From Arthrobacter sp. OAP107 (GTDB lineage Bacteria > Actinomycetota > Actinomycetes > Actinomycetales > Micrococcaceae): 64,000 nucleotides of DNA. The notes beneath the pieces are model-generated. The model did not search any database. It was not told where the DNA came from and saw nothing but the letters and a program-made list of their open reading frames with translations. The DNA is taken from positions 806,001 to 870,000 of the forward strand of contig NZ_JBEPOK010000001.1 of NCBI RefSeq assembly GCF_040546765.1, written 5' to 3'. Shown in pieces: positions 41,571 through 50,574 of the stretch (within the stretch, counting starts at the first letter, position 1; each line of letters begins with the position of its first letter). The translations under genes were made by a program, and so were the position numbers.

Positions 41571-42484
41571 GGCTCATACTCCGGTGCGAACATCGATGCG
41601 ACCCTCGCTTCGATCAGCTCCAGCGCAGCCTTGATGGTTGGCCGTTCGCGGGCGCCCATCCTGGTGAGGCTCAGGATGCGGCGGGACGGCCGGGTCTTGC
41701 CGCTCAACGGCAGCCGGATCACGTCCCAGTCGCCGTGGATGCGCGCCATCCTGGGTATCAGGCACACGCCAAATCCGTAGGCGATCAGGGCCAGGCCGGT
41801 GTCCCATTCGTCGGCGTAGTGGGCAATGTTTGGTGAGAATCCCGCTGCCAGGCAGGCGGAGACCAGCAACGGGTGGTACGGGCCGTCCGGCCGGCCGACG
41901 ATCCACGATTCCTCGGCGGCGTCGGCGAGCGTGACGCGGGCCCGGTGCGCCAGGGGATGGTCCTTGGGGACGACCAGATCGAGCGGGTCATCGAGCAGGC
42001 GGCGCTGGTCGAACCGGTGGTCGGTGAGGGCAGGGATGCCGGTGGTGGCCGTGAGCAGTGCGAGGTCGGCTTCGCCCGTCAGCAGCAGGTTCGTGCAGCG
42101 GGACGGCTCGGCTTCGATCACCCGGACGTCCAGCCCCGGAAAGGCGTCGCGCACCCCGGCAGCGGCCGGGGGCAGCAGGTAGTTCGCCGCGGTCGAGAAC
42201 CCGCAGAGGGTGAACGTGCCGCGTGCAGTGTCGGTCGCAAGGTCGGCGTAGGCCCGCTCAGCCTGGGCGAAGAGGATCTCGGCGTGCCGCAGCACAACCT
42301 TCGCCTGCTCGGTCAGCCGGATGCCCCGTCCCTCGGCAACGAGCAGCTGCACTCCGAGGTCGTTGGCGAGCTGGCGCAGCTGGTGCGAGACCGCCGAGGG
42401 TGTGTAGCTCAGCGCCTCTGCCGCGGCTGTCACGGTGCCGTGGTGGGCCACAAGCTGCAGCACCCTTAGCCGCGAATCGATCAT
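41567..42484 (-). CDS. LysR-family transcriptional regulator
   Basis: 305 residues: N-terminal winged helix (VLQLVAHHGTVTAAAEALSYTPSAVSHQLRQLANDLGVQLL) and a LysR substrate-binding domain. The ATG at 42484 is favoured; a GTG 15 bases upstream is in frame but lies in the palindrome ATTAC-N8-GTAAT (42488-42505), a T-N11-A-type LysR site. It is divergent from the MFS gene at 42558 and probably controls it. Its TAG stop uses bases of the IS target site, so the gene survived the insertion unchanged. Confidence 0.92.
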   Translation of the reverse strand: MIDSRLRVLQLVAHHGTVTAAAEALSYTPSAVSHQLRQLANDLGVQLLVAEGRGIRLTEQAKVVLRHAEILFAQAERAYADLATDTARGTFTLCGFSTAANYLLPPAAAGVRDAFPGLDVRVIEAEPSRCTNLLLTGEADLALLTATTGIPALTDHRFDQRRLLDDPLDLVVPKDHPLAHRARVTLADAAEESWIVGRPDGPYHPLLVSACLAAGFSPNIAHYADEWDTGLALIAYGFGVCLIPRMARIHGDWDVIRLPLSGKTRPSRRILSLTRMGARERPTIKAALELIEARVASMFAPEYEP

Positions 42485-42487
42485 GAA

Positions 42488-42505
42488 ATTACCGTACACA
42501 GTAAT
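42488..42505. promoter_or_regulatory. Probable LysR binding site
   Basis: ATTAC-CGTACACA-GTAAT, a perfect 5-base dyad with eight bases between, three bases upstream of the lysR start and 50 bases upstream of the divergent MFS start. Shape fits the T-N11-A motif. Confidence 0.7.
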
Positions 42506-42557
42506 GGGAGAAAATCTTCGCTTGTGGTCAACGGTGACAGCGCTGAAGACTGATGCA

Positions 42558-43805
42558 ATGACACCTCAGCCCGCAGCCAGCGCCAAGTCCCTACCGCTGG
42601 ACAGGGACATCGCTACGGCGATCGGGCTGCTTGTGGTTGTGACTGCCGGGGCGTATATCCCGACTCCGATGTATCCCGTCTATCAGCAGCTCTTCGGCTT
42701 CAGCGACCTGGTCATGACGTTGATCTACGCGACCTTCGCCGCTGTGAGTGCTCCTGCGCTGCTGTTGTTCGGGCCGGCGTCGGACGCGCTGGGCAAGCGC
42801 TTCGTCATCCTCCTGTGCATTGCCTTCTCCGCGGTCGGCGCTTTGTGCTTTCTCTTCGCGACCGGCCCGGCCTGGCTGCTCATCGCGCGCGTGGCGCAGG
42901 GCCTGTCCATCGCCGCGGCCACCGCAGCCGGCTTGGCGCTCATTGTCGAGCGGACCGCGCCGGAGCGGCGGGCGTGGGCCTCCGTCATTGCCACTGTGGC
43001 CTTCGTTGGCGGCTCCGTGATAGGTACCTTGGCGTCGGGCGTCATCGTAGAGTATGCGCCGTTCCCGCGGTACGCGCCGTATGTGCTGCTCCTCGTGTTG
43101 CTGGCCATCGGATGGGTCAGGGCCTCGCGCATCGAGTCGTTCCCCACCATGCCGCTTCGTGCCTGGCGGCCCGTGAGGCCGCAGGTGCCGCGCGAGATCC
43201 GCACCAGATTCGTCCTGGCCGCGGCGTCGGGCTCGGCCGCCTGGATCGCCATGACTCTGTTTCTCTCTGTGATTCCAGCCCTCCTTGCGCGTTCGGCCGG
43301 CATCACCAGTCCGGTGGTCAGTGCAGGCGTGCTGGCCGCGATGCTCATGTGCTCGTTGCTGACGCAGCTGCTCGCCGTGCGTGTGTCCGCCGTGAAGATG
43401 CAGCTGGCCGGACTGTGTGCGCTCTCCGTCGGCCTCATCGGCCTTGCTTTCGACGGCGGCGGATCGATCGTGCCCACCCTGGTTTGCGCTGTTCTGTCGG
43501 GTCTCGGGAACGGCCTTGCGTACGCCGGCGCCACTGCCTCTATCGATATGGTGACCACCAACCGCAACCGCGGCGCAGTCAACGCAGCGCTCTACATCTT
43601 CTTCTACCTGGCCACCGGCGCGCCGCCGATCGCCGTCGGACTGCTCACCGCCTGGATCCCGCTTGGCACTGCGCTCTCCTGGATCAGCTGGTTCGGTGCC
43701 GCCGTCGCAGTGGCGACCATCGCGGCAATAATCAGCCTCGGACTTCATGCCCGGGGCCGCGCGGAAAAATGCGGGCGTGGTGCCGGCGGGGCCGCAATCG
43801 CCTGA
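42558..43805 (+). CDS. MFS transporter (YnfM/inner-membrane DHA1-like)
   Basis: 415 residues with 12 predicted helices. The region GPASDALGKRFVILLCIA is the loop 2-3 motif A; TPMYPVYQQLFGFSDLVMTLIYATFA is the first helix/loop region. Start at ATG 42558, after GAAGACTGATGCA; upstream in-frame starts fall within lysR. The transporter is divergent from lysR, which likely regulates it in response to the exported compound. Substrate unknown. Confidence 0.9.
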   Translation: MTPQPAASAKSLPLDRDIATAIGLLVVVTAGAYIPTPMYPVYQQLFGFSDLVMTLIYATFAAVSAPALLLFGPASDALGKRFVILLCIAFSAVGALCFLFATGPAWLLIARVAQGLSIAAATAAGLALIVERTAPERRAWASVIATVAFVGGSVIGTLASGVIVEYAPFPRYAPYVLLLVLLAIGWVRASRIESFPTMPLRAWRPVRPQVPREIRTRFVLAAASGSAAWIAMTLFLSVIPALLARSAGITSPVVSAGVLAAMLMCSLLTQLLAVRVSAVKMQLAGLCALSVGLIGLAFDGGGSIVPTLVCAVLSGLGNGLAYAGATASIDMVTTNRNRGAVNAALYIFFYLATGAPPIAVGLLTAWIPLGTALSWISWFGAAVAVATIAAIISLGLHARGRAEKCGRGAGGAAIA

Positions 43806-43997
43806 AAACCCATGGGGACGCGACCGTCGCCCCAGTTAGACGGTGGTGGGGCCACGGTACCCAGCGGATCGCCGAGGTGGCGGGCGGTGTTGAAGTGGTA
43901 TGGGTACTCTGAACCCAAGCGCAACCACAGCGTCCGCGCCATCACACCCGGCGGCTGAGTCCGCGGAGCAGCCCGCCCCTCGTCTGAAAGGAACACC

Positions 43998-44288
43998 ATG
44001 TCTGTTGTGAAGATCAACGCCATCCACGTCCCCGAAGGCAAGGGCGCCGAGCTCGAGAAGCGCTTCGCCGCCCGGGCACATGCCGTCGACGGACAGCCCG
44101 GATTCGAGGGCTTCCAGCTGCTCCGTCCGGTCAGGGGCGAGGACCGCTACTTCGTCGTCACCACCTGGGCCACCGAAGAGGACTTCCAGAACTGGCGGAC
44201 GGGCCAGGCCCGCGAAGCACACGGCGGCGACCGCCAGCCGGTGGCCACCGGTGCGGACCTCCTCGAATTCGAGGTTGTCGAACTCTGA
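43998..44288 (+). CDS. mhuD: Haem-degrading monooxygenase, MhuD type
   Basis: 96-residue ferredoxin-like (ABM) protein. It carries the residues that bind and ruffle haem in Mycobacterium MhuD at the same positions: Asn7, Trp66 and His75, and the conserved segments VVKINAI, GFQLLRPV and EFEVV. Such enzymes open haem to mycobilin and release iron without CO, in the cytoplasm. AAAGGAACACC precedes the ATG. It stands alone here, without haem-uptake genes next to it. Confidence 0.92.
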   Translation: MSVVKINAIHVPEGKGAELEKRFAARAHAVDGQPGFEGFQLLRPVRGEDRYFVVTTWATEEDFQNWRTGQAREAHGGDRQPVATGADLLEFEVVEL

Positions 44289-44398
44289 CCCACGCTCCGC
44301 ATCGCTCCCGAGCGGGTTCTTAGAGATTTCTTGGCGGTCCCCTTCCACACTGGGATGGCAGGCATCAGGCCTGTGAGAGCAGACAGAAGGGGCGGCCA

Positions 44399-45214
44399 GT
44401 GGGCAGGGCGGAAACAAGCAGGGCGGAAACAAGCAGGGCGGAAACAAGCAGGGCGGAAACAAGCAGGGCGGAAACAAGCAGGGCGGAAACAAGTGAGATG
44501 ACGGCGGAACGCACGCGGTTGGCGAGGCTGCCTCAGCTGCGGCACTGGATCGCGCTGCCGCTGGTGTTCGCCGTCCTGATCGTGGCCGCGGGGCTGACCC
44601 TGCGGTCCGACCCTGCCTTCACGGCAGCCGATTTCTCCGTCGATGCGGTGCTGAGCCACCACCATACGCCGCCGCGGACAGCGATCGCGCTCTTCGTCAA
44701 TGTCGTGTTCAGTCCCGCGGGCGGGGTCGGGATGATCGCCGGGACCTGCCTGTTCCTGCTGCTGGTGCGCCGGAGCCCGGTGAACGCCGTCGCCACCGGG
44801 CTGGTCGCAGCCGGCTCGTGGGTCAGCAGCGAACTGTTCAAGCTCATTGTCGCGCGGCACCGGCCCGACGCCGCCGCGCTCTTCGATCCAATTACCCCGG
44901 AGCCCGGCACTGACAGCTTCCCCAGCGGGCATACCGCCCTGGCCGTGGCGCTCGCCATCGCCCTGTTCCTGCTGGCCCGGGGCACCCGCTGGCAATGGCC
45001 GGTCCTGGTGATCGGGGTGGCGGTGACCGTGACGGTTGCCCTGTCCCGCATCTACCTTGGCGTCCACTACCCGACTGACGTCGCGGCGTCGTTCCTTACC
45101 TCCCTGACCGGGGCCTCCTTCATCACGGGGCTGTGGAACAAAGTCGGGCTCACGGTGCTGGCACGCCTGCCGTTCCTGGCCAGGCTGGGACCGGTTCCGG
45201 CCCCGGCCTCCTGA
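44399..45214 (+). CDS. PAP2-superfamily phosphatase (undecaprenyl or lipid phosphatase-like)
   Basis: 271 residues in the longest frame; six membrane helices. The three PAP2 motifs are present: KLIVARHRP, FPSGH and SRIYLGVHYPTD. Members remove phosphate from lipid phosphates at the outer face of the membrane. The N-terminus is odd: after Met-Gly come six tandem RAETS repeats encoded by a 15-bp repeat. If translation begins instead at the ATG 44498, the repeat lies in the 5' leader. The GTG at 44399 has GAAGGGGCGG upstream, so the long form is plausible. Followed 43 bases later by a two-component system. Confidence 0.88.
   Translation: MGRAETSRAETSRAETSRAETSRAETSRAETSEMTAERTRLARLPQLRHWIALPLVFAVLIVAAGLTLRSDPAFTAADFSVDAVLSHHHTPPRTAIALFVNVVFSPAGGVGMIAGTCLFLLLVRRSPVNAVATGLVAAGSWVSSELFKLIVARHRPDAAALFDPITPEPGTDSFPSGHTALAVALAIALFLLARGTRWQWPVLVIGVAVTVTVALSRIYLGVHYPTDVAASFLTSLTGASFITGLWNKVGLTVLARLPFLARLGPVPAPAS
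44405..44494 (+). repeat. Six tandem 15-bp repeats (minisatellite)
   Basis: AGGGCGGAAACAAGC repeated six times without a break; the last copy ends in T. It encodes RAETS x6 if the long start is used. The unit length keeps the frame when copy number changes. Confidence 0.95.
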
Positions 45215-45257
45215 AACCGCATTCGGAACAGCGCCGCGTTAGACGGAGTGGGACAGA

Positions 45258-45938
45258 ATGGCAGTCATGGAGGCGAACCTGAAGAAGCGCGTGCTGCTGG
45301 TGGAAGACGACCGGCAGCTCGGACCCCTCATCGCCGAACTCATCGGGGACGACTTCGACGTGACCCTGGCCCGGGACGGCCAGCAGGGGCTGCACCTGGG
45401 GCTCACGCGGGAGTGGGATGCCCTGGTGGTGGACCGCGGGCTCCCTCTCCTCGACGGCGCGGCACTGGTCTCCGCGCTGCGGGACAAGGGCGTGGCCGCG
45501 CCGGTGCTGATGCTCACCGCGCTCGGCACCGTGCAGGACAAGGTGGACGGACTGGATGCAGGCGCCAATGACTACCTGGTGAAACCGTTCGACGCCGCCG
45601 AGCTCGCTGCCAGGCTCCGCGCCCTGACACGCACCTTCCATTCGCCGCTGCGGACCCTGCCGCTCGGGGCCTGGACGTACGACGCCGGCACCCGGCTCCT
45701 GCTCTCGCCCTACGGTGAGCGCGTATCACTATCCCCCAGAGAGGGGTCGCTGCTCGAGGTCCTGGCCGCCGAGCCGGAGCGGGTGTTTTCCCGGGCCGAG
45801 CTCCTCGATAAGGTGTTCTCGGCTGCTGACCAGCCGGGCGCCGTCGACACCTATGTCCACTATCTTCGCCGGAAGGCGGGCCGCGACATCATCCGCACCG
45901 TGCACGGCGCCGGCTACCAGGTGGGAGACCCATCATGA
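45258..45938 (+). CDS. OmpR-family response regulator
   Basis: 226 residues: receiver with Asp59 (VVDRGLP) and Lys109 (VKPFDA), and a C-terminal winged-helix DNA-binding domain (LSPREGSLLEVLAAEP ... VDTYVHYLRRKAG). Start ATG 45258, or 45267. Overlaps the histidine kinase gene by four bases (ATGA), forming a cognate pair. Located 43 bases after the PAP2 gene and before a DedA gene, so the system may respond to membrane-lipid or envelope stress; that is inference. Confidence 0.94.
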   Translation: MAVMEANLKKRVLLVEDDRQLGPLIAELIGDDFDVTLARDGQQGLHLGLTREWDALVVDRGLPLLDGAALVSALRDKGVAAPVLMLTALGTVQDKVDGLDAGANDYLVKPFDAAELAARLRALTRTFHSPLRTLPLGAWTYDAGTRLLLSPYGERVSLSPREGSLLEVLAAEPERVFSRAELLDKVFSAADQPGAVDTYVHYLRRKAGRDIIRTVHGAGYQVGDPS

Positions 45939-46918
45939 ATGCGTCGGACGCCGACCGGCTGATCCTTCGGACCGCCGCCCGTAAGGTGAGTACCCAGATC
46001 GCGCTCGTCTGCGCCGCAAGCCTCGCCGTCGTCATCCTGGCGCTGGTGCTGTTTGCGCTCTACCGTTCCCAGCCCGCCGAACTCGTGCAGCACCCCGCCG
46101 GCGCCGGCCGGATCTACATTGACGAAGCCGATGGCCTGCTGGCCCTGATCCTTGGCGGGACCCTTGCCGTGGTGCTGGCCGCAGCCGCCGGCCTGGTCAG
46201 CGCCAGGAGTGCCGTGAAGCCGCTGGGCGAGGCACTGGCCGTGCAGCGGCGTTTCGTCCAGGATGCCAGCCACGAGCTGCGGACCCCGCTGGCAGTACTG
46301 GATGCCCGGCTGCAGCTCGCCCAGCGAAAAGCCGGTCCCGACAGCCCCGCCGCCCCGACCCTGGCACGGCTCCGCCAGGACAGCGCCGCGCTCGCGGAAC
46401 TGGTGGACGATCTCCTGCTCATGTCCGCGCCGGCATCTGACGAAATGCCGGACCCGGCGGATGTTGCCGCGCTGGTCCCGGACGTGACGGACGATCTTAG
46501 GCTCCTCGCAGGGGAAGCCCGCATCGCACTGGAGTGCTCCATTGCCGGCGGGGCCGCGGGACCACCGCGGGTGCGCATTCCTGCTCACCTGCTGCGGCGG
46601 ATGGTCACGGCACTCGTGGAGAATGCCATCGCGCACACTCCCGAGTCCGGCCGGATCGACGTCACCGTCTCGGCCGCCGGCCGGAAAGTCCGGATCATGG
46701 TCCGGGACACCGGCCCCGGGATCATTGGCATCGAACCCCACCGGGTCTTCGAGCGGTTTGCGCGCGGAATGCCGGCGGGGGACAACCCGGCACGGACCAG
46801 CTACGGGATCGGCCTGGCCCTGGTCAAGGATGCCGCCCTGCGCCACGGCGGGGATGTGACAGTGGCCGAAACCGGGGCCGAAGGAACAGTGCTCAGCCTG
46901 GAACTGCCGGCTGCCTGA
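45935..46918 (+). CDS. Sensor histidine kinase
   Basis: 327 residues. Helices at ~20-45 and ~67-92 bracket a very short external loop (about 20 residues), so it probably senses membrane state or needs a partner. The H box DASHELRTPL gives phospho-His112; N box ENAIAH, G1 DTGPGI, F box FERFARG and G2 YGIGLALV are all present. Translationally coupled to the upstream response regulator. DedA gene follows after 28 bases. Confidence 0.94.
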   Translation: MNASDADRLILRTAARKVSTQIALVCAASLAVVILALVLFALYRSQPAELVQHPAGAGRIYIDEADGLLALILGGTLAVVLAAAAGLVSARSAVKPLGEALAVQRRFVQDASHELRTPLAVLDARLQLAQRKAGPDSPAAPTLARLRQDSAALAELVDDLLLMSAPASDEMPDPADVAALVPDVTDDLRLLAGEARIALECSIAGGAAGPPRVRIPAHLLRRMVTALVENAIAHTPESGRIDVTVSAAGRKVRIMVRDTGPGIIGIEPHRVFERFARGMPAGDNPARTSYGIGLALVKDAALRHGGDVTVAETGAEGTVLSLELPAA

Positions 46919-46946
46919 AAGACTCAGCCGGAACGGAGCTAGGCAC

Positions 46947-47567
46947 ATGAGCGCACTCATTGATGGCATTCTGGGCGTCAGCCCGGCACTGGCCTACGCC
47001 CTGGTCACCTTGCTGGTCTTTGCCGAGGACGCCCTGTTCATCGGGTTCGTCATTCCCGGTGAAACAGCCGCGGTTCTCGGCGGTGTGGTGGCCAGCCGGG
47101 GCCAGGTGCAGCTGGGTCTCATGATGGGCCTGGTGGTCCTGGCCGCAATCATCGGCGACACTGTCGGGTACCAAATAGGCAAACATGCCGGGCAGAAGCT
47201 GCTGGAGACCAGGGCCCTGAAGCGCCACCGCGGGAAGCTGGACAAGGCCCAGGACTTCCTGCGCCGGCGCGGCGGGTCGGCCGTGTTCCTGGGCCGCTTC
47301 ACCGCCTTCTTCCGCGCGGTGATGCCAGCGCTGGCCGGCATGTCCCGCATGCACTATCCGCGGTTCCTGGCCTTCAACGCGGCCGGCGGGGTGGCTTGGG
47401 GTGCCGGTTTTGTGCTCCTCGGGTACCTGGCCGGCAATTCGTACGAGGCCGTCGCCAGGACCGCCGGCAGGGACATCACCGCCGTCGTTGTCGTCGTCGT
47501 GATCATCGTTGCGGCGGTGTGGCACGTCCGCACGGCACGAAGAAAACGGAGAGCGGCCGCAGATTGA
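46947..47567 (+). CDS. DedA-family membrane protein
   Basis: 206 residues, four or five helices with a re-entrant loop. Typical motifs: FAEDALFIGFVIPGETAAVLGG, GDTVGYQIGKHAG and FLGRFTAFFRAVMPALAGMSRMHYPRF. DedA proteins recycle undecaprenyl phosphate or other lipids across the membrane. The gene lies between two two-component systems and after a PAP2 phosphatase, so a lipid-carrier function is consistent. The C-terminus is basic (RTARRKRRAAAD). Confidence 0.92.
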   Translation: MSALIDGILGVSPALAYALVTLLVFAEDALFIGFVIPGETAAVLGGVVASRGQVQLGLMMGLVVLAAIIGDTVGYQIGKHAGQKLLETRALKRHRGKLDKAQDFLRRRGGSAVFLGRFTAFFRAVMPALAGMSRMHYPRFLAFNAAGGVAWGAGFVLLGYLAGNSYEAVARTAGRDITAVVVVVVIIVAAVWHVRTARRKRRAAAD

Positions 47568-47582
47568 TTCCCCCATGAGACG

Positions 47583-48263
47583 ATGTCAATTGTGCGGGTC
47601 CTGCTTGTGGAAGACGAGGTCCTGCTGGCTGAAACAATCCGGCAGGGGCTGAAAGCCGCGGGTTTCGTGGTGGACGTTGCCCATGACGGTGTTGATGGGC
47701 TCTGGGCCGCCACCGAGAACCTGTATGACGTCGTCGTGCTGGACGTGATGCTGCCGGGCATGCACGGCTACGCGGTGCTGCAACAGCTGCGCGAGCGGCG
47801 GAACTGGGTGCCGGTGATCATGCTGACGGCCAAGGACGGCGAATTTGACCAGACCGACGCCTTCGACCTGGGGGCGGACGACTACCTGACCAAACCGTTC
47901 AGCTTCCCGGTGCTGATCGCGAGGCTGCGGGCACTGATCCGGCGTGGAGCTCCGGAGCGGCCGGTGGTTCTGACCGTCGGTTCACTAAGCCTGGACCCGG
48001 CAAACCGGCAGGTCACCCGGGACGGGCAGGCCATCATCCTGACGGCCCGGGAGTTCGGTCTGCTGGACTACCTCATGCGCCGGCCGGACCAGGTCGTGTC
48101 GAAGGCCCAGATCCTGGACAACGTCTGGGACCCCGATTTCCGCGGCGGCGACAACGTGGTTGAGGTGTATGTCGGGTACCTGCGCAGGAAAATCGATGAG
48201 CCGTTCGGCCTCAACACGCTCGGGACGGTGCGGGGCATGGGGTACAGGCTCAGCCCGGATTAG
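47583..48263 (+). CDS. OmpR-family response regulator, convergent with its probable kinase
   Basis: 226 residues: receiver with phospho-acceptor Asp54 (VLDVMLPGM) and Lys104 (TKPFSF), then a winged-helix domain (LTAREFGLLDYLMRRPDQVVSKAQILDNVWD). It begins 15 bases after the dedA stop and may be cotranscribed with the upstream cluster. The only nearby unpaired kinase lies on the opposite strand, the two stop codons overlapping by four bases (48260-48263). Confidence 0.94.
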   Translation: MSIVRVLLVEDEVLLAETIRQGLKAAGFVVDVAHDGVDGLWAATENLYDVVVLDVMLPGMHGYAVLQQLRERRNWVPVIMLTAKDGEFDQTDAFDLGADDYLTKPFSFPVLIARLRALIRRGAPERPVVLTVGSLSLDPANRQVTRDGQAIILTAREFGLLDYLMRRPDQVVSKAQILDNVWDPDFRGGDNVVEVYVGYLRRKIDEPFGLNTLGTVRGMGYRLSPD

Positions 48264-49735
48264 GGTTTCCGACGACGCACGTCGGCAGGGGAGTGGACGG
48301 TCACCAGTGGCGGTAAGCTGATTTCAAAGCGGCACCAGCCCTGTGGTGACTCGGTTGCGGTGACGCGGCCGCCGTGGGCCTCCACAATGCCGAGGGTGAT
48401 CGCCAGTCCCAGGCCGCTGCCGCCCTGCTGGCGTGACCGGCTCTCATCCAGGCGGACGAAGCGCCCGAAGATCCGTTCCCTGTCGGCCACTGGGACAGGA
48501 GGGCCGTCGTCGTCGATGGTCACCACCACTGCCTGAACCGACGCCCACAGATTAACGGAAACGGTCCTTGCCGCGTGGCGGTCGGCGTTGTCGAGCACGT
48601 TCCGGAAGGCCTGTCCAAGCCGGACTGCGTCCCCCAGAACCTTGGCCGGAACGAGGTCCGCGGCGAGGCGGTGCCGGCTGGTCGCTTTGAGCCTCCGCAA
48701 TTCAGCAGCCAGGACATCATCGACGTCGACTTCCTCCCGCCGGACGGACAGTCCCTGATCGTCCGCTTTGGACAGTGTCAGGAGGTCCTCCACGAGGCCC
48801 TGCAGCCGGCGCGTCTGTTCGGCAAGGACCGGGCTCATGTCCCGCCACGTCCCGCCGCCGGGGTCGGAGCCGGCGATCTCCAGGCCGGTGCGGAGGGTGG
48901 TGATGGGGCCCCGCAGTTCGTGGCTCGCGTCGGAGACGAACTGCCGCTGCCGCTGGTCGGCCTCGTCAATCCGGCCAAGCATCGAATTCATGGTGGCGGC
49001 CAGGGCTTGCAGCTCGTCACCCGTGGCCGGGACGTCCACGCGTTGACTCAGCCTTCCAGCGCCGATGCGGCTGACCTGGGTCCGGATCCTTTCCACCCGC
49101 CGCAGTGAGCGGCCAACGAGGAAATGCACAGACCACGCCACCACGCCCAGCAGCACCGGCACGGCAACCAGCAGGAACCAGGTGACGATCCGGACGGTGT
49201 CTGCCTGGGGCTGAATGGTGCGTCCGGCCAGCACCCAATACTTGCTGCCCTCATCGTTGACGCCGAGCACCACCAGATAGCGTTCGTCGCCGTCCCCCAG
49301 GAGGGCGGGCGCGGTTGCCTTGTCTGTGGCGCTCTGGCCGGCAGCGGGCCGCAGCGGACTGAGCGGAGTCGTCATGAGTCTGGGTTCCGAGGCCCCGATC
49401 ACGTTGCCGGTGCCGTCGACGATCTGAACCAACGGGTCTTTTTTGGCGGTCGCTGCCACCGCGATGCTGGCTTCCTCTGCGTCCTGGCTCTGGATCAATG
49501 CTGCGACATCCTGAACCTTGGTCCGCAGGAAGCTGTCTGTTCCGGCAACGAGGTCAGATTCCAGCGTCACGAGCAGCAGCAGCCCGCCGGCCAGCAGGGC
49601 GCCGGCGACGACGGCGACCGCAGCCAGGGTGGACTGCCAGCGCAGGCCGCGGGGCAGAGGCACCCACCGTGCCGGCAGTGTTTGCTTCGGTGCCTGAACC
49701 GGGAGCCCGGCAGTGGAGGGATCCGGGTGGTCCAT
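48260..49735 (-). CDS. Sensor histidine kinase with HAMP domain
   Basis: 491 residues. Helix at ~33-55, an extracytoplasmic sensor of ~125 residues, a second helix at ~183-205, then HAMP, an H box DASHELRGP (Gly in place of the usual Thr, common in actinobacteria), and ATPase boxes with FGRFVRLDESRSRQQGGSGLGLAI. The start at 49735 lacks a strong ribosome site. It is convergent with the response regulator at 47583, overlapping four bases, and so is not in a standard operon with it. Confidence 0.92.
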   Translation of the reverse strand: MDHPDPSTAGLPVQAPKQTLPARWVPLPRGLRWQSTLAAVAVVAGALLAGGLLLLVTLESDLVAGTDSFLRTKVQDVAALIQSQDAEEASIAVAATAKKDPLVQIVDGTGNVIGASEPRLMTTPLSPLRPAAGQSATDKATAPALLGDGDERYLVVLGVNDEGSKYWVLAGRTIQPQADTVRIVTWFLLVAVPVLLGVVAWSVHFLVGRSLRRVERIRTQVSRIGAGRLSQRVDVPATGDELQALAATMNSMLGRIDEADQRQRQFVSDASHELRGPITTLRTGLEIAGSDPGGGTWRDMSPVLAEQTRRLQGLVEDLLTLSKADDQGLSVRREEVDVDDVLAAELRRLKATSRHRLAADLVPAKVLGDAVRLGQAFRNVLDNADRHAARTVSVNLWASVQAVVVTIDDDGPPVPVADRERIFGRFVRLDESRSRQQGGSGLGLAITLGIVEAHGGRVTATESPQGWCRFEISLPPLVTVHSPADVRRRKP

Positions 49736-49930
49736 GCTTAAAGGATTGAGGCTGAACCTGCCCGGCGCAATGGGAAGCGTGCCGGTCTCAGATTCCTCTC
49801 AGGAGCTTTGCGGCATGCTTGAAAGCAGCTGGGTATGGGGTTCCACGATGAAACGAAAGCTTCGGACCATGAGCGACATCGGCAACTGGCCAGACCCAAT
49901 GTGAAGGCAGGACGCCGGTGCTTCAGAGCA

Positions 49931-49974
49931 GCCGGGTCCGGTGCATACTCCCCCTAAAAGTATCCGGACCCGGC
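49931..49974. terminator. Terminator-like hairpin
   Basis: Perfect 11-bp arms GCCGGGTCCGG (49931-49941) and CCGGACCCGGC (49964-49974) with a 22-base loop containing ATAC/GTAT pairs. It lies 37 bases beyond the stop of the truncated phosphoesterase and upstream of the kinase start. Confidence 0.75.
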
Positions 49975-50010
49975 CGGACAGGGCACCGCAGGCGATCATG
50001 CAGACCAGGG

Positions 50011-50574
50011 TCAGCGCCGCAGATTGAATACGTCGGATCCGAAGGCGTGCACGCCCGGCGCACCGGCATAGCCGAGGCGGGGCAGGGAGGACATGTCCTC
50101 GATGCTGGCCAGCAGGCTGAAGTGGTTGTCCGCAACGGCCGATGCTGTCCCGGCCCTGGTGAACGGGGAGAGCACCAGGGCGCCGATCCTTCCGCCGCCG
50201 GTTCCGCCAGCCACACCGGACGGGCCGGTGGTCTTTGCTTCGGACTCATCGAAGGTGATCACGAGCATGCCGTCCTGTTTGAAAGCGGATGAGTCCAGAA
50301 CGGCCGGGACGTTTCGGCGCAGCCAGCCGTCGGAGGTTTCGAGGCCGCCTGGCTGGCCGTCCGCGCAGGGGCTGTCGTGGCCGTCGTTGCATAGGTTTGG
50401 TGTGATGTAGGCCAAGTTCGGTGTGGTGGCAACGGATTCCAGGTCGCCCGCGAGCCGGTCGAAGTTCACGACGTTCGCGGCGCAGTCCGGAGAACGGGTG
50501 ATCGATTCGAAATAGACGAAGGGGTTGTGCCGGGTAGCGTACTGGTCGGTGGGGCCTGGCGTGCTGGTGGTCAT
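50011..50574 (-). pseudogene. Phosphoesterase (alkaline-phosphatase-like) lacking its N-terminal half
   Basis: 187 residues that match only the C-terminal part of secreted acid phosphatase/phosphoesterase-family proteins: ATRHNPFVYFESI, then NLAYITPNLCNDGHDSPCADGQPGG, MLVITFDESEA and GRIGALVLSPF. Intact members are about 350-450 residues with a signal peptide and the catalytic N-terminal metal site; both are missing. The frame opens at an ATG (50574) that abuts a broken dedA on the other strand. Probably non-functional. Confidence 0.75.

Noticed and set aside
41567..42484. lysR disrupted by the IS481 insertion
   Set aside because: The target duplication restores the TAG stop; the coding frame is full length.
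44405..44494. CRISPR array
   Set aside because: Repeats are contiguous 15-mers with no spacers and no cas genes nearby.
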